Source of the DNA: Brachycybe producta
Lineage: Eukaryota; Arthropoda; Diplopoda; Playtdesmida; Andrognathidae
Direction of reading: 5' to 3'
NCBI GenBank assembly: GCA_036925085.1
Contig: JAUPFP010000002.1
Coordinates: 3,216,820-3,280,819, forward strand
DNA: 64,000 nucleotides
Made by a program: the position numbers and the translations under genes. Below the pieces are notes generated by a model. It did no database searches. It was not told the DNA's origin and was given only the letters and a program-made list of their open reading frames with translations. The first letter of the stretch is position 1. Each line of letters starts with the position of its first letter. Positions 48,345 to 60,980 of this stretch are shown here, piece after piece.

Positions 48345-48690
48345 CTGAAAGTAGCCCGGATGGCCTGTGGCAGAGGGACCATTTAATTCAAAAGCAGCAT
48401 AGAAATAAATTGTCAAAATTAACATTTATTCCCTGTGATACTAATCCTCCCTTTTGAATAGAATAAGTTCAATTGCAGCGTCATTGTAATTATATGCTTT
48501 ATATAATAGTACTCCAAAGAATTCTCCCAAATCATAACATTCTCCATGCACAGCATCCTCTGGAAGCAAATTCCATTGTCGAATGCCCATAGGTACAAAT
48601 GACCAGAAATACGAGTCTGTTCACGCTTTCTTAGCTTTACACAGTGGACTAGCAGCCAGACTGGGACAAGACCCCAATAACATTTTTTTA
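48345..48690 (-). mobile_element. CR1/L2-like 3' fragment
   Basis: It carries the 3' signature GGCCTGTGGCAGAGGGAC and, on the minus strand, the end of the reverse transcriptase ORF as in 26260-26480. It is cut at 48697 by a family A MITE. Confidence 0.5.
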
Positions 48691-48697
48691 AAAAATG

Positions 48698-49295
48698 TTA
48701 AGAGGCTACATCGCAAAATTACTTTGAAAAATTTCCACAAAGATCATTCCCATCATTTTTCTACTGAATCCATAGACCCGACGTTAAAGAAAAAAACGTT
48801 AGTTTTTAAAATACACAGTCGCGACAATATGTTTATATTTCATATTTAAAGTTGTCCAATTTTAAGTTCTCAAAGTGCAATGGGCACCTTAAATATATGC
48901 TGATCTAGTGATAGAATGACAAAAAATTGGTAAGTGTGGTCCTGTTTTGAAATAGTTTTTAAAAAACAAAAGCACACTTACCAATTTTTTGTCATTGTAC
49001 ACAATCAATTATGTCTTCAATAAATGTATAAATTAATTTATAAATGTGAAATTGCATGTGTATAACGACGTGAATGTTAAATTATTTGTTCAAAGTTTCA
49101 TTCATGAAGAAGATGTTCTATTTTTCTTAAATGATCACATTTACTAGAGCGCTTTTTTACGATCACCATCATTCTTATGTAATTTACAAATCTATATACG
49201 ATGCGCTCTGCATCATCTTTTTTACTTTTTTGCACATCCAATTTTTTGTCAATCTATCACTAGATTATCATATATTTAAGGTGCACATTGCACAA
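48698..49295. mobile_element. TTAA foldback MITE, family A, copy 4, with a family G fragment inside
   Basis: The left arm starts at TTAAGAGGCTACATCGC (48698). The right arm remnant is 49240-49295. Between them 49001-49211 is about 90% identical to 47449-47670 of family G. Confidence 0.65.
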
Positions 49296-50300
49296 AACGT
49301 ACAACACGTGTAAAACCATGTAAAATGACTATTGTACTTTTCATAAAACATTTTAAAACAATTTTACAACAACTAGCACAGGTAGCCTCTCCTAATTGTT
49401 ATGCTATAGGTTACTATAGATTGCTTCTATTCGAAGTGCAAATGTAACTGCAGTATTCTTTTTGAATGCTCAGTTTTTCTTGGCTTTGTATCATTTATGT
49501 GTTTCTTATTATATTAAAAGTCAATAATAAATTAATTAATTGCGTTCTATATTTTACAACTTACCAGTTACTAGAAAAAAATTGCAATGTTTTGGAAAAA
49601 AGAAACTGCACTGACTGATAACCTGATTGAAAGTGTCAAAATTTAAAAAATTGTATAAATCTACTATGGTGTGATAATTAGTTATCAATTGCATTGTTAT
49701 TAGCTTGCTTACTGACAACTTGCCATTATTTAAAATGACCTATCAGAATATTAGTACAAAAAACTTGAAGTTGATCATGTAATCTCATGTCGTATCAATT
49801 GTTCATTCTAGATTTATCTAGTATTTCAAACAGCTGCTCATTTTGCAGATAAAATGATAAAACCTTCATTTTTCAAAAAATTATTAAGGTGGCTGAATAG
49901 ATATTTATATTGTCCCCTCTCCTCGGGGGGGGGGGGGATGGTGCGCCTGAGTGGCTATTATGTTTTATAGATTTTTCCACCCGCATAGTATTGGCCACTG
50001 CAGTGGCACCATCCAGAGGAGCAAAAACAAAACAAATATCTAGGTTCAAAGTTCCCCTTATTTTAAATACCCCATTAGGTCATGTGTTCCTTTAGAGCAA
50101 ATAATTTTGGGGGAAATATTCTTTTAGGACAGTTGTAACTTTTGGGTAAATAGGTTTAGGGCAAATGTTCCTGTTGGTTTGTAAAGATATCCCTTTAGTG
50201 TAAATTGCCCTTTACCGAACTTTTGACCGAAACTTTGACATGGAAGCCAATGGAGATCAATGGATTTCATTTTAAATTCCTAACCTTACTTTTATCAACT
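49296..50300. other. AT-rich sequence, no gene seen
   Basis: It includes a poly-G run at about 49925-49937 and, near 50090-50220, GGGCAAAT/CCTTTAG-type irregular repeats that resemble, inverted, those at 58264-58640. No gene is recognisable. Confidence 0.5.
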
Positions 50301-50304
50301 AAAT

Positions 50305-50535
50305 GAGGGTCTCTTGAGACTTGTAAAAATTATATTGTATTTTACAATGCGCAACTTGTTAAAACATATTTGAGAAACAGAATCATAGTTAGACTTGTAA
50401 AAAAAAGACTTGTAAAACTGACTACTTTTGACTTGTAACTTGCAGTTTACAAGTGTAGTTCCAGAAACACAAATTTGTAAAAATTCTACAAGTGAATTCA
50501 CTTGTTTTACAAGACTTTGAGAAACAGGTCCCAGA
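50305..50535. repeat. Inverted-repeat sequence with GACTTGTAAAA motifs
   Basis: The left GAGACTTGTAAAAATT and right TTTTACAAGACTTTGAG are imperfect inverses, with ACTTGTAA repeated several times between. It is probably a worn MITE. Confidence 0.45.
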
Positions 50536-50636
50536 TAAGTCAAAGCGTATGGGAATGCTTAGCAGACAAACAGACACAAACAACCCACATCCTATCAATT
50601 TATCACTAAATTAAATTCTTGCAAAATTGCTTAGGT

Positions 50637-50795
50637 GTCATCGTCATCATTTTCTGCACCTTTCCCCTCCCCGTCCGCAGTATGCAGGGTCGGCTTTATG
50701 AGTCCTATCTCACCACTCTTTTCGATTTTGTGCCAAACTCTCAGAAACCCCACATGCCCGCCATATCCCATTTTACCACCACATAAACTTGTTTG
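50637..50795 (-). mobile_element. RTE 3' tail fragment
   Basis: Minus-strand end of the same RTE family (CATCATTTTCTGCACC on the plus strand), truncated. Confidence 0.7.
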
Positions 50796-50939
50796 GGCCT
50801 TCATAACATAGAAAAAACACCCCTATTAAATAATAGAAATGTCCCCCTTTCGAATGCTACAACTGGAAAGAGGAAGAATCTCAATTTTTTTTTTAAATTA
50901 CGTTTTTAAAAAATCGAGAATTTATATATCAAATTGCTC

Positions 50940-51558
50940 TAAAATTTCAATTTTTCCAGTTTCATCATCAGAATGTGTACACTGTACATCATTTTAGGTG
51001 ATGACATTTTATTGTAAGTGGCCCCGTTTTTGAGTTGTTCGACCCACAAAAAATTATGACCAAAAACTCAAAATTTGTTTCTAAAAAATTCATAAAAAAA
51101 TAATCCCTGGGTAACATTTTCTAATTTTTTGTCAGGAGCATCATATTGACCCACGGAATCAAATAAAAAATACTGCATGTCTTTATCTCATTCCATTCTT
51201 GAGTTGTTCGACCCACAAAATTGGGGTTCTGGACACACACACACATACAGACATTCTTTTTTGCTCCTTTTCTTGCATGATCCTATATACCTCCATGGCT
51301 CTAAAGAGCACAGGAGGTCAAAAAGGAACAAACGACCCGCATGCGCACACCAGAGAAAATGAAAAGCTCATTTTCTCTTTCAAATATAAAAAGGGGAGGG
51401 GATAATAGTAGCAAAATTAAACTACAGTTTCTCACAGGTTTTTTTTTATTTGTTACTTGGTCTGACGTCATAAAAGGGCGGAGGAAAAGAAATTCTAATG
51501 CTGGGCACAATTGCCTGTGAATTTTGCTCCTGTCATTTATGACGGGTTACCCCACTAG
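50940..51558 (+). mobile_element. Helitron (HelB, copy 5)
   Basis: It ends in the hairpin CCTGTCATTTATGACGGG and CTAG at 51555-51558. The upstream part shares about 250 bp with 61147-61400 (for example GTCAGGAGCATCATATTGAC), so the 5' boundary is unsure. Confidence 0.6.
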
Positions 51559-51659
51559 TTTTTGTATAATAGAATACATGTGACGTATTTTCATTTTAAA
51601 CCATATTATTACAAATGAATGACGCATGCGCATCACATGTAACTATGTTTTGTACTTGA

Positions 51660-52013
51660 GTACATACATGTGTGTTTATCTATATACACATGCGCACACG
51701 TGTACATGGTGCGTACACATGCACACAAGTGTGTACATGTGCATATACATGCACACAAGTGTCTACATGTGCGTACACCTGCACACAAGTGTTTACATGT
51801 GCATACACATGCGCACAAGTGTCTACATGTGCATACACATGTGCACAAGTGTGTACATGTGCATACACATGCGTGCACATGCATAAATGTGTGTACACAT
51901 GCTCACACGTGTGTACATGTGCGTGCAAATGCATAAATGTGCGTACACATGTGCACGCGTGTGTACACGTGTGTACACATGCGCACACGTTTGTACATGT
52001 GCGTACACATGAA
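51660..52013. repeat. 30-bp alternating purine-pyrimidine minisatellite
   Basis: About eleven units of the type ACATGTGCATACACATGCGC then ACAAGTGTGT. It is almost strictly alternating purine-pyrimidine and self-complementary, so all six frames stay open; those frames are artefacts. Confidence 0.9.
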
Positions 52014-52089
52014 AGAAAGTTGGTTATTTGATACATGAAAGCATATATTAAAGCAGTGGAGGTCTATAAGGTTCCTTGAATCCCTTGTT

Positions 52090-52275
52090 AACCCTCAGGT
52101 CCAATCCCCATCACCTGTTTAAGCAGCTCGTCCTCCTCATTCCTAGCTACATGCCCAAACCATCTCAACCTATTTTCCTGCATCTTTTCTACTATGCTTG
52201 CTACCATTACATTCCCTCTGATGAAGTCATTTCTTATACTATTTTTTCTCGTTACTCCACACATCAACCTTAGGT
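52090..52275 (-). mobile_element. RTE C-terminal/3' fragment
   Basis: On the plus strand CACCTGTTTAAGCAGCTCGT and TTCCTGCATCTTTTCTACTA match the antisense of the RTE tail region. Confidence 0.7.
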
Positions 52276-53337
52276 GTGATTAACATAATTATCGAAAAAT
52301 GTGAAACAAAGACAAGATCATTACAAATAAAATAGGAAAGAACTGTCAATTTTTTGTCGTTGTAAAAAAAATCATCTTTATAAATCACCATAAAACAAAG
52401 CAGTTAATCAGTAATTGTAAGTTTGGTTATCAAACATAATTCAAGGACAGATATGCTGTTTAATAGTTCTTAATGAACATGCAATTTAAAATGTAAAATT
52501 AGCTTAACTTTAACTTAGTTCATCTTAAAAATTTATAAGTAACAAGTGCTATATATTTATGAATTCTAAATTACCTGAATGAACAAGCTGATGCAAATTT
52601 TAAGACTGAACACGAAATGTTGGCCTAAACAAGAACCGTTTACCTTGTTTACGAAAAATGTATTAGTTTTTTTAGTTTTGTTTTTGGAATACTTTTGGAT
52701 GAGTTTATTCATCATTCATATAAGGGAAGTAAGTTTAAATATTAGTAATGACTTTGTCAAGGAAAAACAAATTGCAATATGCTATAAATACAAGGTGTTT
52801 TTTAAAAATATAAACCCACTAATAGCTGACAAATGTGTAGCTTTAAATTTGTCACAATGAATAAAATTTTACAAGATTTATATATATAAAAAAAAAGAAA
52901 CAACAAGGTTGTTCACTCTGGTTTTTGAGTCATGCAATAGGCCTACATTATGTCTGTGACAAATGATCAGCTTTCTATGACTGTTGCAGACATTTATAGC
53001 ATACAAGGTGTTTCAAAACACATCCTCCTTACATGCCAGGGGTACCAATTGTTCAAAAACATAAGGGGGTGCTCAGCAGCTCAAGTGTAATTTTTGGTGG
53101 GTCCTTCCATTGTGTACTACATATGCTAAATATAGATCTATTCCAGTGGTTTCAAACTAGTTTGTAACCGTGGGTCACTTAGGTCTTTTTAGTTTGTCTC
53201 GTGGGCCAGACCTGATTTTCAAAGCGTGCCAAATTTTAGAGCTAGAAATCAGGTTTCTAGTTGAGTTGCAAATGGGAAGGATCATAGAAAATAAGTCTAG
53301 AATACTGTGAATTATTTTTAATTTAGTGTAATTTATT
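52276..53337. other. AT-rich sequence, no gene seen; one hAT-like end
   Basis: A 93-codon frame at 52579-52860 has no recognisable domain and I do not call it a gene. CAGTGGTTTCAAACTAG at about 53147 resembles a hAT 5' terminus without a partner. Confidence 0.45.
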
Positions 53338-54505
53338 TTAAGAGGCTACATCGCAAAATTACTTCGAAAAATCTCCGCAAAGAGCGCTAGCATGGTTTTT
53401 CTATTGAACCCATAGACCCAATGTTAAAGAAAAAAGTGAATTTTTAAAATACACAGTAGTCGCGGCAATATGTTTATTTCTCATATTGGTGCACGTGCTT
53501 TTTAAATTATTTTTAAGCATTTTTACGAGCATTTTAATGTATGTTTTTTTTTTCTTATTTAGGTGTACTCAATGGAATTTAACATAAAAGTTAGAAATTC
53601 GCGATTTTGAAAGTTTTTAAAAATAGAACCGCACTAACCAATTATTTGTCATTCTATCACTTGATCAGCATATACATTATTTATGGTGCAGATTGCACTT
53701 TGATCCCATCAGTCCCACGGATCCCATCAGTTTCTCGGGTTCCATTAGTCTCACGGATCCCATCAGTCCTACAGATCCCATCAGTCCCACGGATCCCATC
53801 AGTCCCACGGATCCCATCAGTCCCACGGATCCCATCAGTCCCACAGATTTATAAATGTTTATTTTTTCATATTTAAAGTTGACCAATATTAAGTTTTCAA
53901 AGTGTGATGTGCACCTTAAATATATGCTGATCGAGTGATAGAATGACAAAAAAAATTGGTAAGTGCGGTTCTATTTTTAAAAAGTATTTCAGAATCGCGA
54001 ATTACTAACTCTTATTTTAAACTCCATTGAGTACGCCCAAATAAGAAAAAAACATAAATTAAAATGCTCGTAAAATACGTAAAAGTAATTTTTAAAAACC
54101 TGAAAAAATCAGTACGCGTGCCAATATACATGCATTGGCTTCACAGTGGGTTTACTTGTCGTTTTTTAAATTATTTTTTTTCTTATTTGGGTGTACTCAA
54201 TGGAGTTTAACATAAAAGTTAGAAATTCGCGATTTTGAAATACTTTTTAAAAACTAGAACCACACTTACCAATTTTTTGTTATTCTATCACTAGATGAAC
54301 ATATATTTAAGGTGCAAATTACACTTTGAACCATCAAAATTGGACAAGTTTCAATATGAAAAATAGAAATATTGCCGCCGCGACTTGAGTATTTTAAAAA
54401 TTAACATTTTTTCTTTAACATTAGGTCTATGAGCTCAATAGAAAAACGATGTTAGCGCTCTTTTGTGGAGATTTTTCGAAGTAATTTTGCGATGTAGCCT
54501 CTTAA
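53338..54505. mobile_element. TTAA foldback MITE, family A, copy 5 (longest)
   Basis: 1168 bp from TTAAGAGGCTACATCGC to GCGATGTAGCCTCTTAA with both termini intact. It contains more than one arm pair and an internal 18-bp minisatellite. Confidence 0.85.
53703..53850. repeat. 18-bp minisatellite GATCCCATCAGTCCCACG
   Basis: Eight units with small changes inside family A copy 5. It is absent from the other copies, so it expanded here. Confidence 0.9.
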
Positions 54506-55454
54506 TTAAAATCTTAGGTATTTAAAATTACAGTCATGGAACAGATCTTGATGTGAATAAAAGAAAGCTGAATTTTTTAATTAGTGATTCTTTCCAACAT
54601 TATAAATAGGCCTACAAAGCTTTATTATGACTAAATTTGATTACTGAAATAGTTTAATTCAAATTTGACAATGTGGTTGATGAACACCTTGTATTAATTA
54701 ATAGGCGTATCAATTTAGGGGGCCTAATATGAAGGATTGAATTAGTATCTCACGAAATGTGTGGGCAGAATTTTGGAATCATGAAATAAGTTTAGCCCAA
54801 TAAATACATTATTATAATGTAAATAATTTTAGTATAAAGATTTCTCATTTACATGCCAAACGTGTAGGAATATAAAAATAATGATACAAAACATGAATCA
54901 CTTTATTTAATTATTATTATTAGGGCTCGGATTTGCATGCAATAGTAAAGCAAATGTTTCTCAATCTGTGGCCCAAGTGCCAATTGTGGAATAACAATCC
55001 CCATTGAGATCAACCAACAATTATGTTTTTTTTTCAATCAAAATCACTGTTTAGAGACTGGGACTCTAGTTGAAAACTGATAGCAGTGGCGTAGGGAGGG
55101 GGGTTAGAACCCCCCCCCCCCATTTCATTCGAAAAATTTTTTTCCCAAAAAAAATTTTTTTTCCCCTCAGCAATTACTGACATACAGACAATATTGTGAT
55201 CTTAGTGATCTTTAGATAAGGGTGCAAGTGTAAGAATCAGTAACCAATTAATCATGGCAATTATTTACATAGTTAGGTTCAGCAATGCTGTTTTATAATG
55301 TTACCAAATTGCTGCTGATAAAGGTGAACAGGCAATTGAAATCGGGACGAACAGAAGTTGGCTCCGCCCTATTTATGACGTCCGGCAACTTCTAATTGGT
55401 GTGTTGTGTGGTTCGACGTTGAAAAGGGCGGAGCATGTGACGTCAGACAAAAAA
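54506..55454. other. AT-rich sequence with a hAT-like tip
   Basis: CAGTGGCGTAGGGAGGGG at about 55086, followed by poly-C, resembles a hAT MITE end. I found no other end and no gene. Confidence 0.45.
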
Positions 55455-55990
55455 GACAAAAAATTATTGGTAAGTGCGGTTATATTTTTTAAAAAAACTA
55501 TTTCAAAATCGCGAATTTCTAACTCTTATGTTAAACTATATTGGGTACGCCCAAATAAGAAAAAAAAACACCCATTAAAATGTTGGTAAAATATGTAAAA
55601 ATAATTTTAAAAAACCACAATTAAATCCCAGTGAAGCCAACACAGCGATGCACTTTCTGTTGTTTTTTTTAATGATTTTTACGTATTTTACAAGCATTTT
55701 AATAGATGTTTTTTTCTTATTTGGGCCTACTCAATGGAGATTAGCATAAAGAGTTAGAAATTCGCGATTTTTAAATACTTTTTAAAAATAGAACCACACT
55801 TTCCAATTTTTTGTCATTCTATTGGACAACTTTAAATAAGAAAAATAAGCATATTTCCGCATGAATGTGTATTTTAAAAATTAGCATTTTCTCCTTTAAC
55901 ATCGGGTCTTATGAGCTCAATAGAAAAACGATGCTAAGCGCTTTTTTGGGGAGATTTTTCGAAGTAATTTTGCAATGTGTAGCATCTTAA
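55455..55990. mobile_element. TTAA foldback MITE, family A, copy 6 (left end lost)
   Basis: Both arms are recognisable. The right end ATCTTAA finishes at 55990. Confidence 0.75.
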
Positions 55991-56631
55991 ATTAAGACAT
56001 TATGTTTCTTGTGACTAAACTTACCTTTTTTTAATTTGATCACTCAACAAATTAATATCCACTCTTAGAAGATTGAATTTAAAAAGAAACAACAACTATG
56101 ATTTAATATCACAAGTGTTAATGCTTTTATACTATATTTATACATTTATAATCATAACCATGGTTATATTTTCCGAAAAGAAACTTTTAAGTATAATATC
56201 TTTAAAAGAAAAAAACAATTGATAGTATGAGGATGATAAGTTAATCAAACTGATTGGAGCTAATATGATAGTAATATCATAGAAAAAAATATTTACATTT
56301 TTTTTTAATAGAAAATAGGTCATAATAATTTCTTGTCATTTTATAATGGTTTAATTTTAAAGTGGTTCAACAAAATATGAATTCAATTGGCAAGAGATTG
56401 CAAAAGTTTGAATCATTGAAGTTCTCTTGATACGGCCTTTCGCACTATCTTTGTCTTTATGACAAACTCATATTGGTAGCTCTTAGTTATGAAGGGGAGG
56501 GGGAGGGAGATAATTTATTTTAATCTCTGTGTGAATTTTGTTTTCTATATCATTTTTAGCTATAAATATGAATCTTTGAAAGCCAATATGTTCTTTTATA
56601 TGTATAGCGATGGTAAAATGTTCAATTTGAA
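55991..56631. other. AT-rich sequence, nothing recognised
   Basis: Only short frames and homopolymers, with no gene or repeat family I can match. Confidence 0.5.
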
Positions 56632-57409
56632 AACGCTCGCAAAATTACTTCGAAAAATCGCAACAAAGACCCGCTACCATCGGTTTTTCTATTGAGCCCA
56701 TAGACCCGATGTTAACGAAAAAATGGTAATTTTTAAAATACACAGTCAGTGGCGGAAATATGTTTATTTTTCAGATTTAAAGTTGTCCAATATTAAGTTT
56801 TCAAAGTGCAATGTGCACCTTAAATATATGCTGATCGAATGACGAAAAAGTGCGGTTTTATTTTTAAAAAGTATTTCAGAATCGCGAATTTCTAACTCTT
56901 TATGTTAAACTCCATTGAGTACGCCCAAATAAGAAAAAACATCCATTAAAATGCTCGTAAAAACAATTTTAAAAACCGAAAAAAAATCAGCACATGCGCC
57001 AATGTGTTGGCTTCATTGTGGTTTAATTGTTTTTTTTTTTAATTATTTCTAGGTATTTTTACGAGCATTTTAATGGATGTTTTATGCTTATGAGCGCGTA
57101 CTCAATGGAGTTTAAAACAAAAGAGTTAGAAATTCGCGATTTTGAATGAATTTTTAAAAATATAACCGCACTTAGCAATTTTTTGTCAATCTATCACTCG
57201 ATCAGCATATATTTAAGGTGCTCGTTGCACTTTGAAAACTTAATATTGGACAACTTTAAATATGAAAAATAAACATATTATTGCCGCGACTGTGTATTTT
57301 ATAAATTAACATTTTTTCTTTAACATTGGGTCTATGGACTCAATAGAAAAACGATGCTAGCGCTCTTTGCGGGAATTTTTCGAAGTAATTTTACGATGCA
57401 GCCTCTTAA
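56632..57409. mobile_element. TTAA foldback MITE, family A, copy 7
   Basis: The left terminus is worn (CGCAAAATTACTTCG). The right end GCAGCCTCTTAA finishes at 57409. The arms pair around about 57010. Confidence 0.8.
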
Positions 57410-58263
57410 TTTTGCTCTTTAAAGACAGTATAAACAGAGTTCGAGGGGCTTTTACACTTTAAAACCTCCTTTTCTTTGACAAAATAAATCTGCCAAACAT
57501 AAAAATCCTAGATGAATGCTAAACAAGAATTTTTTTAAAAATTTGCGCCCTTCCCGTCATTACTAGAGGGCAGCACTGAATACGAACTGACTACAATTTT
57601 TCCTTTATACAAAATAGTGACGTCACAGCTTGCGTTGCAGTCGTATAAATACATACAGGTGACGTCACAAATTCGAATAAATGGACCAATAGGTGTGCGT
57701 ACAAAACATTTTTATGTTATTTTGAACGAAAAGCAACTTAAAAACAAAATTCAAAATGTTTCAGAAACTAGAAGAGTAAACCAATCACCTTAAATGGTTT
57801 AAGGACGGCAGGAGTCAAATTACGAAAAACTAGAAACTAGAAAATGCTAAAAGGCTAGCTAAATCGCTAAAGGATAATTTCAAATTGATATCTTTCTAAA
57901 TAAACTTTTTATAAACCTAAATGCTAATATACCTGCTAATACCTGCATATAAAAAAATATTTATTTTGTTTTTCTTCCCCCAGATGGCGCCACTGTAATT
58001 GACTATACGTTCTATAAGAGGTTAACCGCGGTTTTGAGAAAATTTTAAACTTATATTTTTCAGGCGAAACGTATTTCTGGAGAAACAAACTTTTCAAAAA
58101 GTTCAAAATGTTTTAAAAACTAGAATAGTTGGTGAAAATGTTAAAAAATGTTTTCATGATGATAATATAATCTTTAAAAATAAACATTTTATAAAAGTTT
58201 GAAAAAGGCGAACATAATTTTTTTTGAAAAATGTCAATGGAAAAATCTAAATTTCAAACGGGT
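57410..58263. other. AT-rich sequence with two TGACGTCA palindromes
   Basis: TGACGTCA occurs at about 57620 and 57660. I see no gene or matched repeat. Confidence 0.45.
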
Positions 58264-58640
58264 TGTGGGACATTTGCCCTAAAGACACTTGTCCTAAAGC
58301 AATTTGCCCTAAAGGGACATTTGCCCTATGGACACATGCCCGAAAATCATTTGCCCTAAAACTATTTGCCCTAAAGAGACATTTGCCCTAAAGACACTCG
58401 CCATAAAACCATTTGCCCTAAAGGGACATTTGCCCTAATTATACTTACGATACGGACACTTGCCCTAAAGCCATTTGCCCTATTTACACATACCCGAAAA
58501 TCATTTGTTCTAAAACTATTTGCCCTAAAGGGAAATATGCCCTAAAACCATTTGCCCTAAAGGGACATTTGCATTAAAGGGACATTTGCCCTAAAACTAT
58601 TTACCCTAATACCACTTGCCCTAAAAGGACATTTGCCCAA
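58264..58640. repeat. Irregular CATTTGCCCTAAAGGGA repeat
   Basis: About twenty 14-20-bp units of TTTGCCCTAAA with variable linkers. The heptamer CCCTAAA resembles telomeric repeats only by chance, because the spacing is irregular. Confidence 0.8.
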
Positions 58641-59456
58641 ATCAGTATAGTGTAAATTTACGTCATTTGTCTTGTTTTAACTGAATGACAATCATTTGTG
58701 ATCGAGAGCAATCCACCCCCCCCCCCCTGCCACATGGCTTTTAAGCTCATTGCAGGTGTACTGAGTTGAATTAAATTGAATTGAATTGACTCCGCTGGGG
58801 TATGCGTACCCCACTTTGGAGACCAGTGCCCTATAGCAATACCCTCTTTTTGGCAAGGTTTCTTACAAAAAGGGATTGATATATTTTTGAAATAAAAAGT
58901 TTATTTAAAAAAATAAATAAATCAAAAACTTTCTTTGGTACTTTTTTTTAAAAAAAATCTTAGATGCAACACGTTTTTGTGTATAAACAGCTGCGAAATT
59001 CATAAGAAGTCTTGCAACAACAAAAAAATCCAATGATTGATGTGAATCCCACATTTTTTTGTATTGTTCAATAGTTTATCCTTAAGGATTTGTGTTTAAG
59101 AACATTCTCAAACTGTTCTCTCTCTCTCTCTTTCTCTCTTGCTATTCACACATAATATCTTCTTTTGTGATGGTTCGGGTTCACGTGAAGCATAATAAAT
59201 TGAATTCTATTTAGAAGATATTTTCATTGGCACCAAACAAATTCAGTCTTGAGAAAAAATGTGAGGCTTTCAATCAGGGTCTACATTTGTTTGAATTTCA
59301 ATATCCCCCAATGAAGGTAGTTTTAAGCAAAAAAAATATATATATCTTTAATGCTGAGTTGGCAGATTTATCGAAATTTCGGATGGAGCACTTAAAACGC
59401 ACCATGTATATTACACTTGAACATCTGAGTAATTATAAAAGGTGTAGATTTCACAC
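58641..59456. other. AT-rich sequence, no gene seen
   Basis: CCACTTTGGAGACCAGTG at about 58811-58828 resembles an inverted hAT end. A 77-codon frame at 59227-59460 has no recognisable domain and is not called. Confidence 0.45.
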
Positions 59457-60238
59457 TTAAGAGGCTACATCGCAAAATTACTTCGGAAAATCTCCGCAAA
59501 GAGCGCTGGCACAGTGGCATCGTTTTTCTATTCAGTCCATAAGACTCAATGTTAAAGAAAAAATGTTAATTTTTAAAATACACAGTTAGTGGGGGCAATA
59601 TGTTTATTTTTCATATTTAAAGTTGTCCAATATTAAGTTTTCAAAGTGCAATATGCACCTTAAATATATGCTGATCGAGTGATAGATTGACAAAAAAATT
59701 GGTAAGTGCGGTTATATTTTTAAAAATTAATTCAAAATCGCGAATTTATAACTCTTATGTTTAAACTCCATTGAGTGCGCGCAAGTAAGAAAACAAAACA
59801 TCCATTAAAATGTTGCTAAAAATACGCAAAAATAATTTAAAAAACGACAAGTAAATCACTGCGAAGACAGAACATTGGCGCACGTGCTGATTTTTTTCTG
59901 GTTTTTTAAAATTATTTTTACGTATTTTTACAAGCATTTGAATGGATTTTTTTTCTTATTTGGGCGTACTCAATGGAGTTTAACATAAGAGTTAGAAATT
60001 CGCGATTTTGAAATTGTTTTTAAAAACAGAATCGCACTTCCCAATTTTTTGTCTTTCTATCACTCGTTCGCATGTATTTAAGGTGCACATTGCACTTTGA
60101 AAACTTAATATTGGACAATTTTCAATCTACAAAATAAACAATGTTTTTTAAAAATTAACATTTTTTCTTTAACATAGGATCTATGGGCTCAATAGAAAAA
60201 CGATGTTAGAGCTCTTTGCGGAGATTTTTCGAAGTAAT
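59457..60238. mobile_element. TTAA foldback MITE, family A, copy 8
   Basis: The left terminus TTAAGAGGCTACATCGC is intact. The right arm stops at TTTTTCGAAGTAAT, about 20 bp short of the terminus. Confidence 0.8.
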
Positions 60239-60980
60239 CCTAAGTTTTCGTTCTGAATTTCGGTTTTATTCTGTATGCAAATTCCTCTTTAGGTAGGTCC
60301 TTGTCACACAGACCACTTTTCCGATAGCAAAATGAACACGGGATGTCTCCAAAATTCTACCACCTTGAGTCTTTTCATTGAAAATACATCGTAAACACAG
60401 CCCAATCGCCTTCGACTTCATTTTGCTGTCGAAAAGTGGTCAAAAAGTGGTCTGCGAAACATTTTTTTAAAAATCATTTTTCAAAATTATTTGTAAAAGT
60501 TTCTTGCACATTTTTTTTTTGAAAAATGTTTTTGAAAAACTTTTTTTGAAAATTTTTTTTGAAACATTTTTTTGGAACATTTTTGAAAAAACAAAATTTT
60601 GAAACATTTCTTTAAATTTTTTTTTTTTTGAAAATTTCATTTTTAAAATTTATTTCGAAATTTTTTTTTAACAAAAATGATATTGTAATTTTTAAACAAG
60701 AGGCGTTTTACCTGTGCCATTTAACATAACTATAGACACTCGTGATGTTTTATTATTGTGAAAAAATAGTGACTTGCATAAAATCAATCAATGATATCTG
60801 ATTAATTCTTCTGTTGTGTTTTTGTGTATTGCCGCAATAGATTTTGTTTTTTTGTTAGAAATTCACGTTTTAGGGGGAATTTATTTGTTTCGTAGGCTTT
60901 TTATCTCTATACAAAAAAAATACTTAGAATATTTCTCTAACTTTGTTTGAAGCTTTTTCTTTTTTATTGTTGTCGCTTTT
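60239..60980. other. T/A homopolymer-rich sequence
   Basis: 60440-60680 is built of GAAAATTTTTTTT and GAAACATTTTTTT variants. No gene. Confidence 0.5.

Noticed and set aside
47449-49211. Apparent duplication of the chitinase promoter at 49001-49211
   Set aside because: The matching segment 47449-47670 is the interior of a TTAA-flanked inverted-repeat element (47431-47929), so this is a mobile element shared by two sites and not a promoter duplication.
51633-52036. Long open frames on both strands in the GT/CA-rich array
   Set aside because: They arise from a self-complementary tandem repeat with no stops, not from coding sequence.
52579-52860. A 93-codon reading frame
   Set aside because: AT-rich, no recognisable domain, no splice or promoter context. 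It fits chance expectation.
58264-58640. CCCTAAA telomere-like array
   Set aside because: The units are not contiguous heptamers and the spacing varies. It is an interspersed 14-20-bp repeat.
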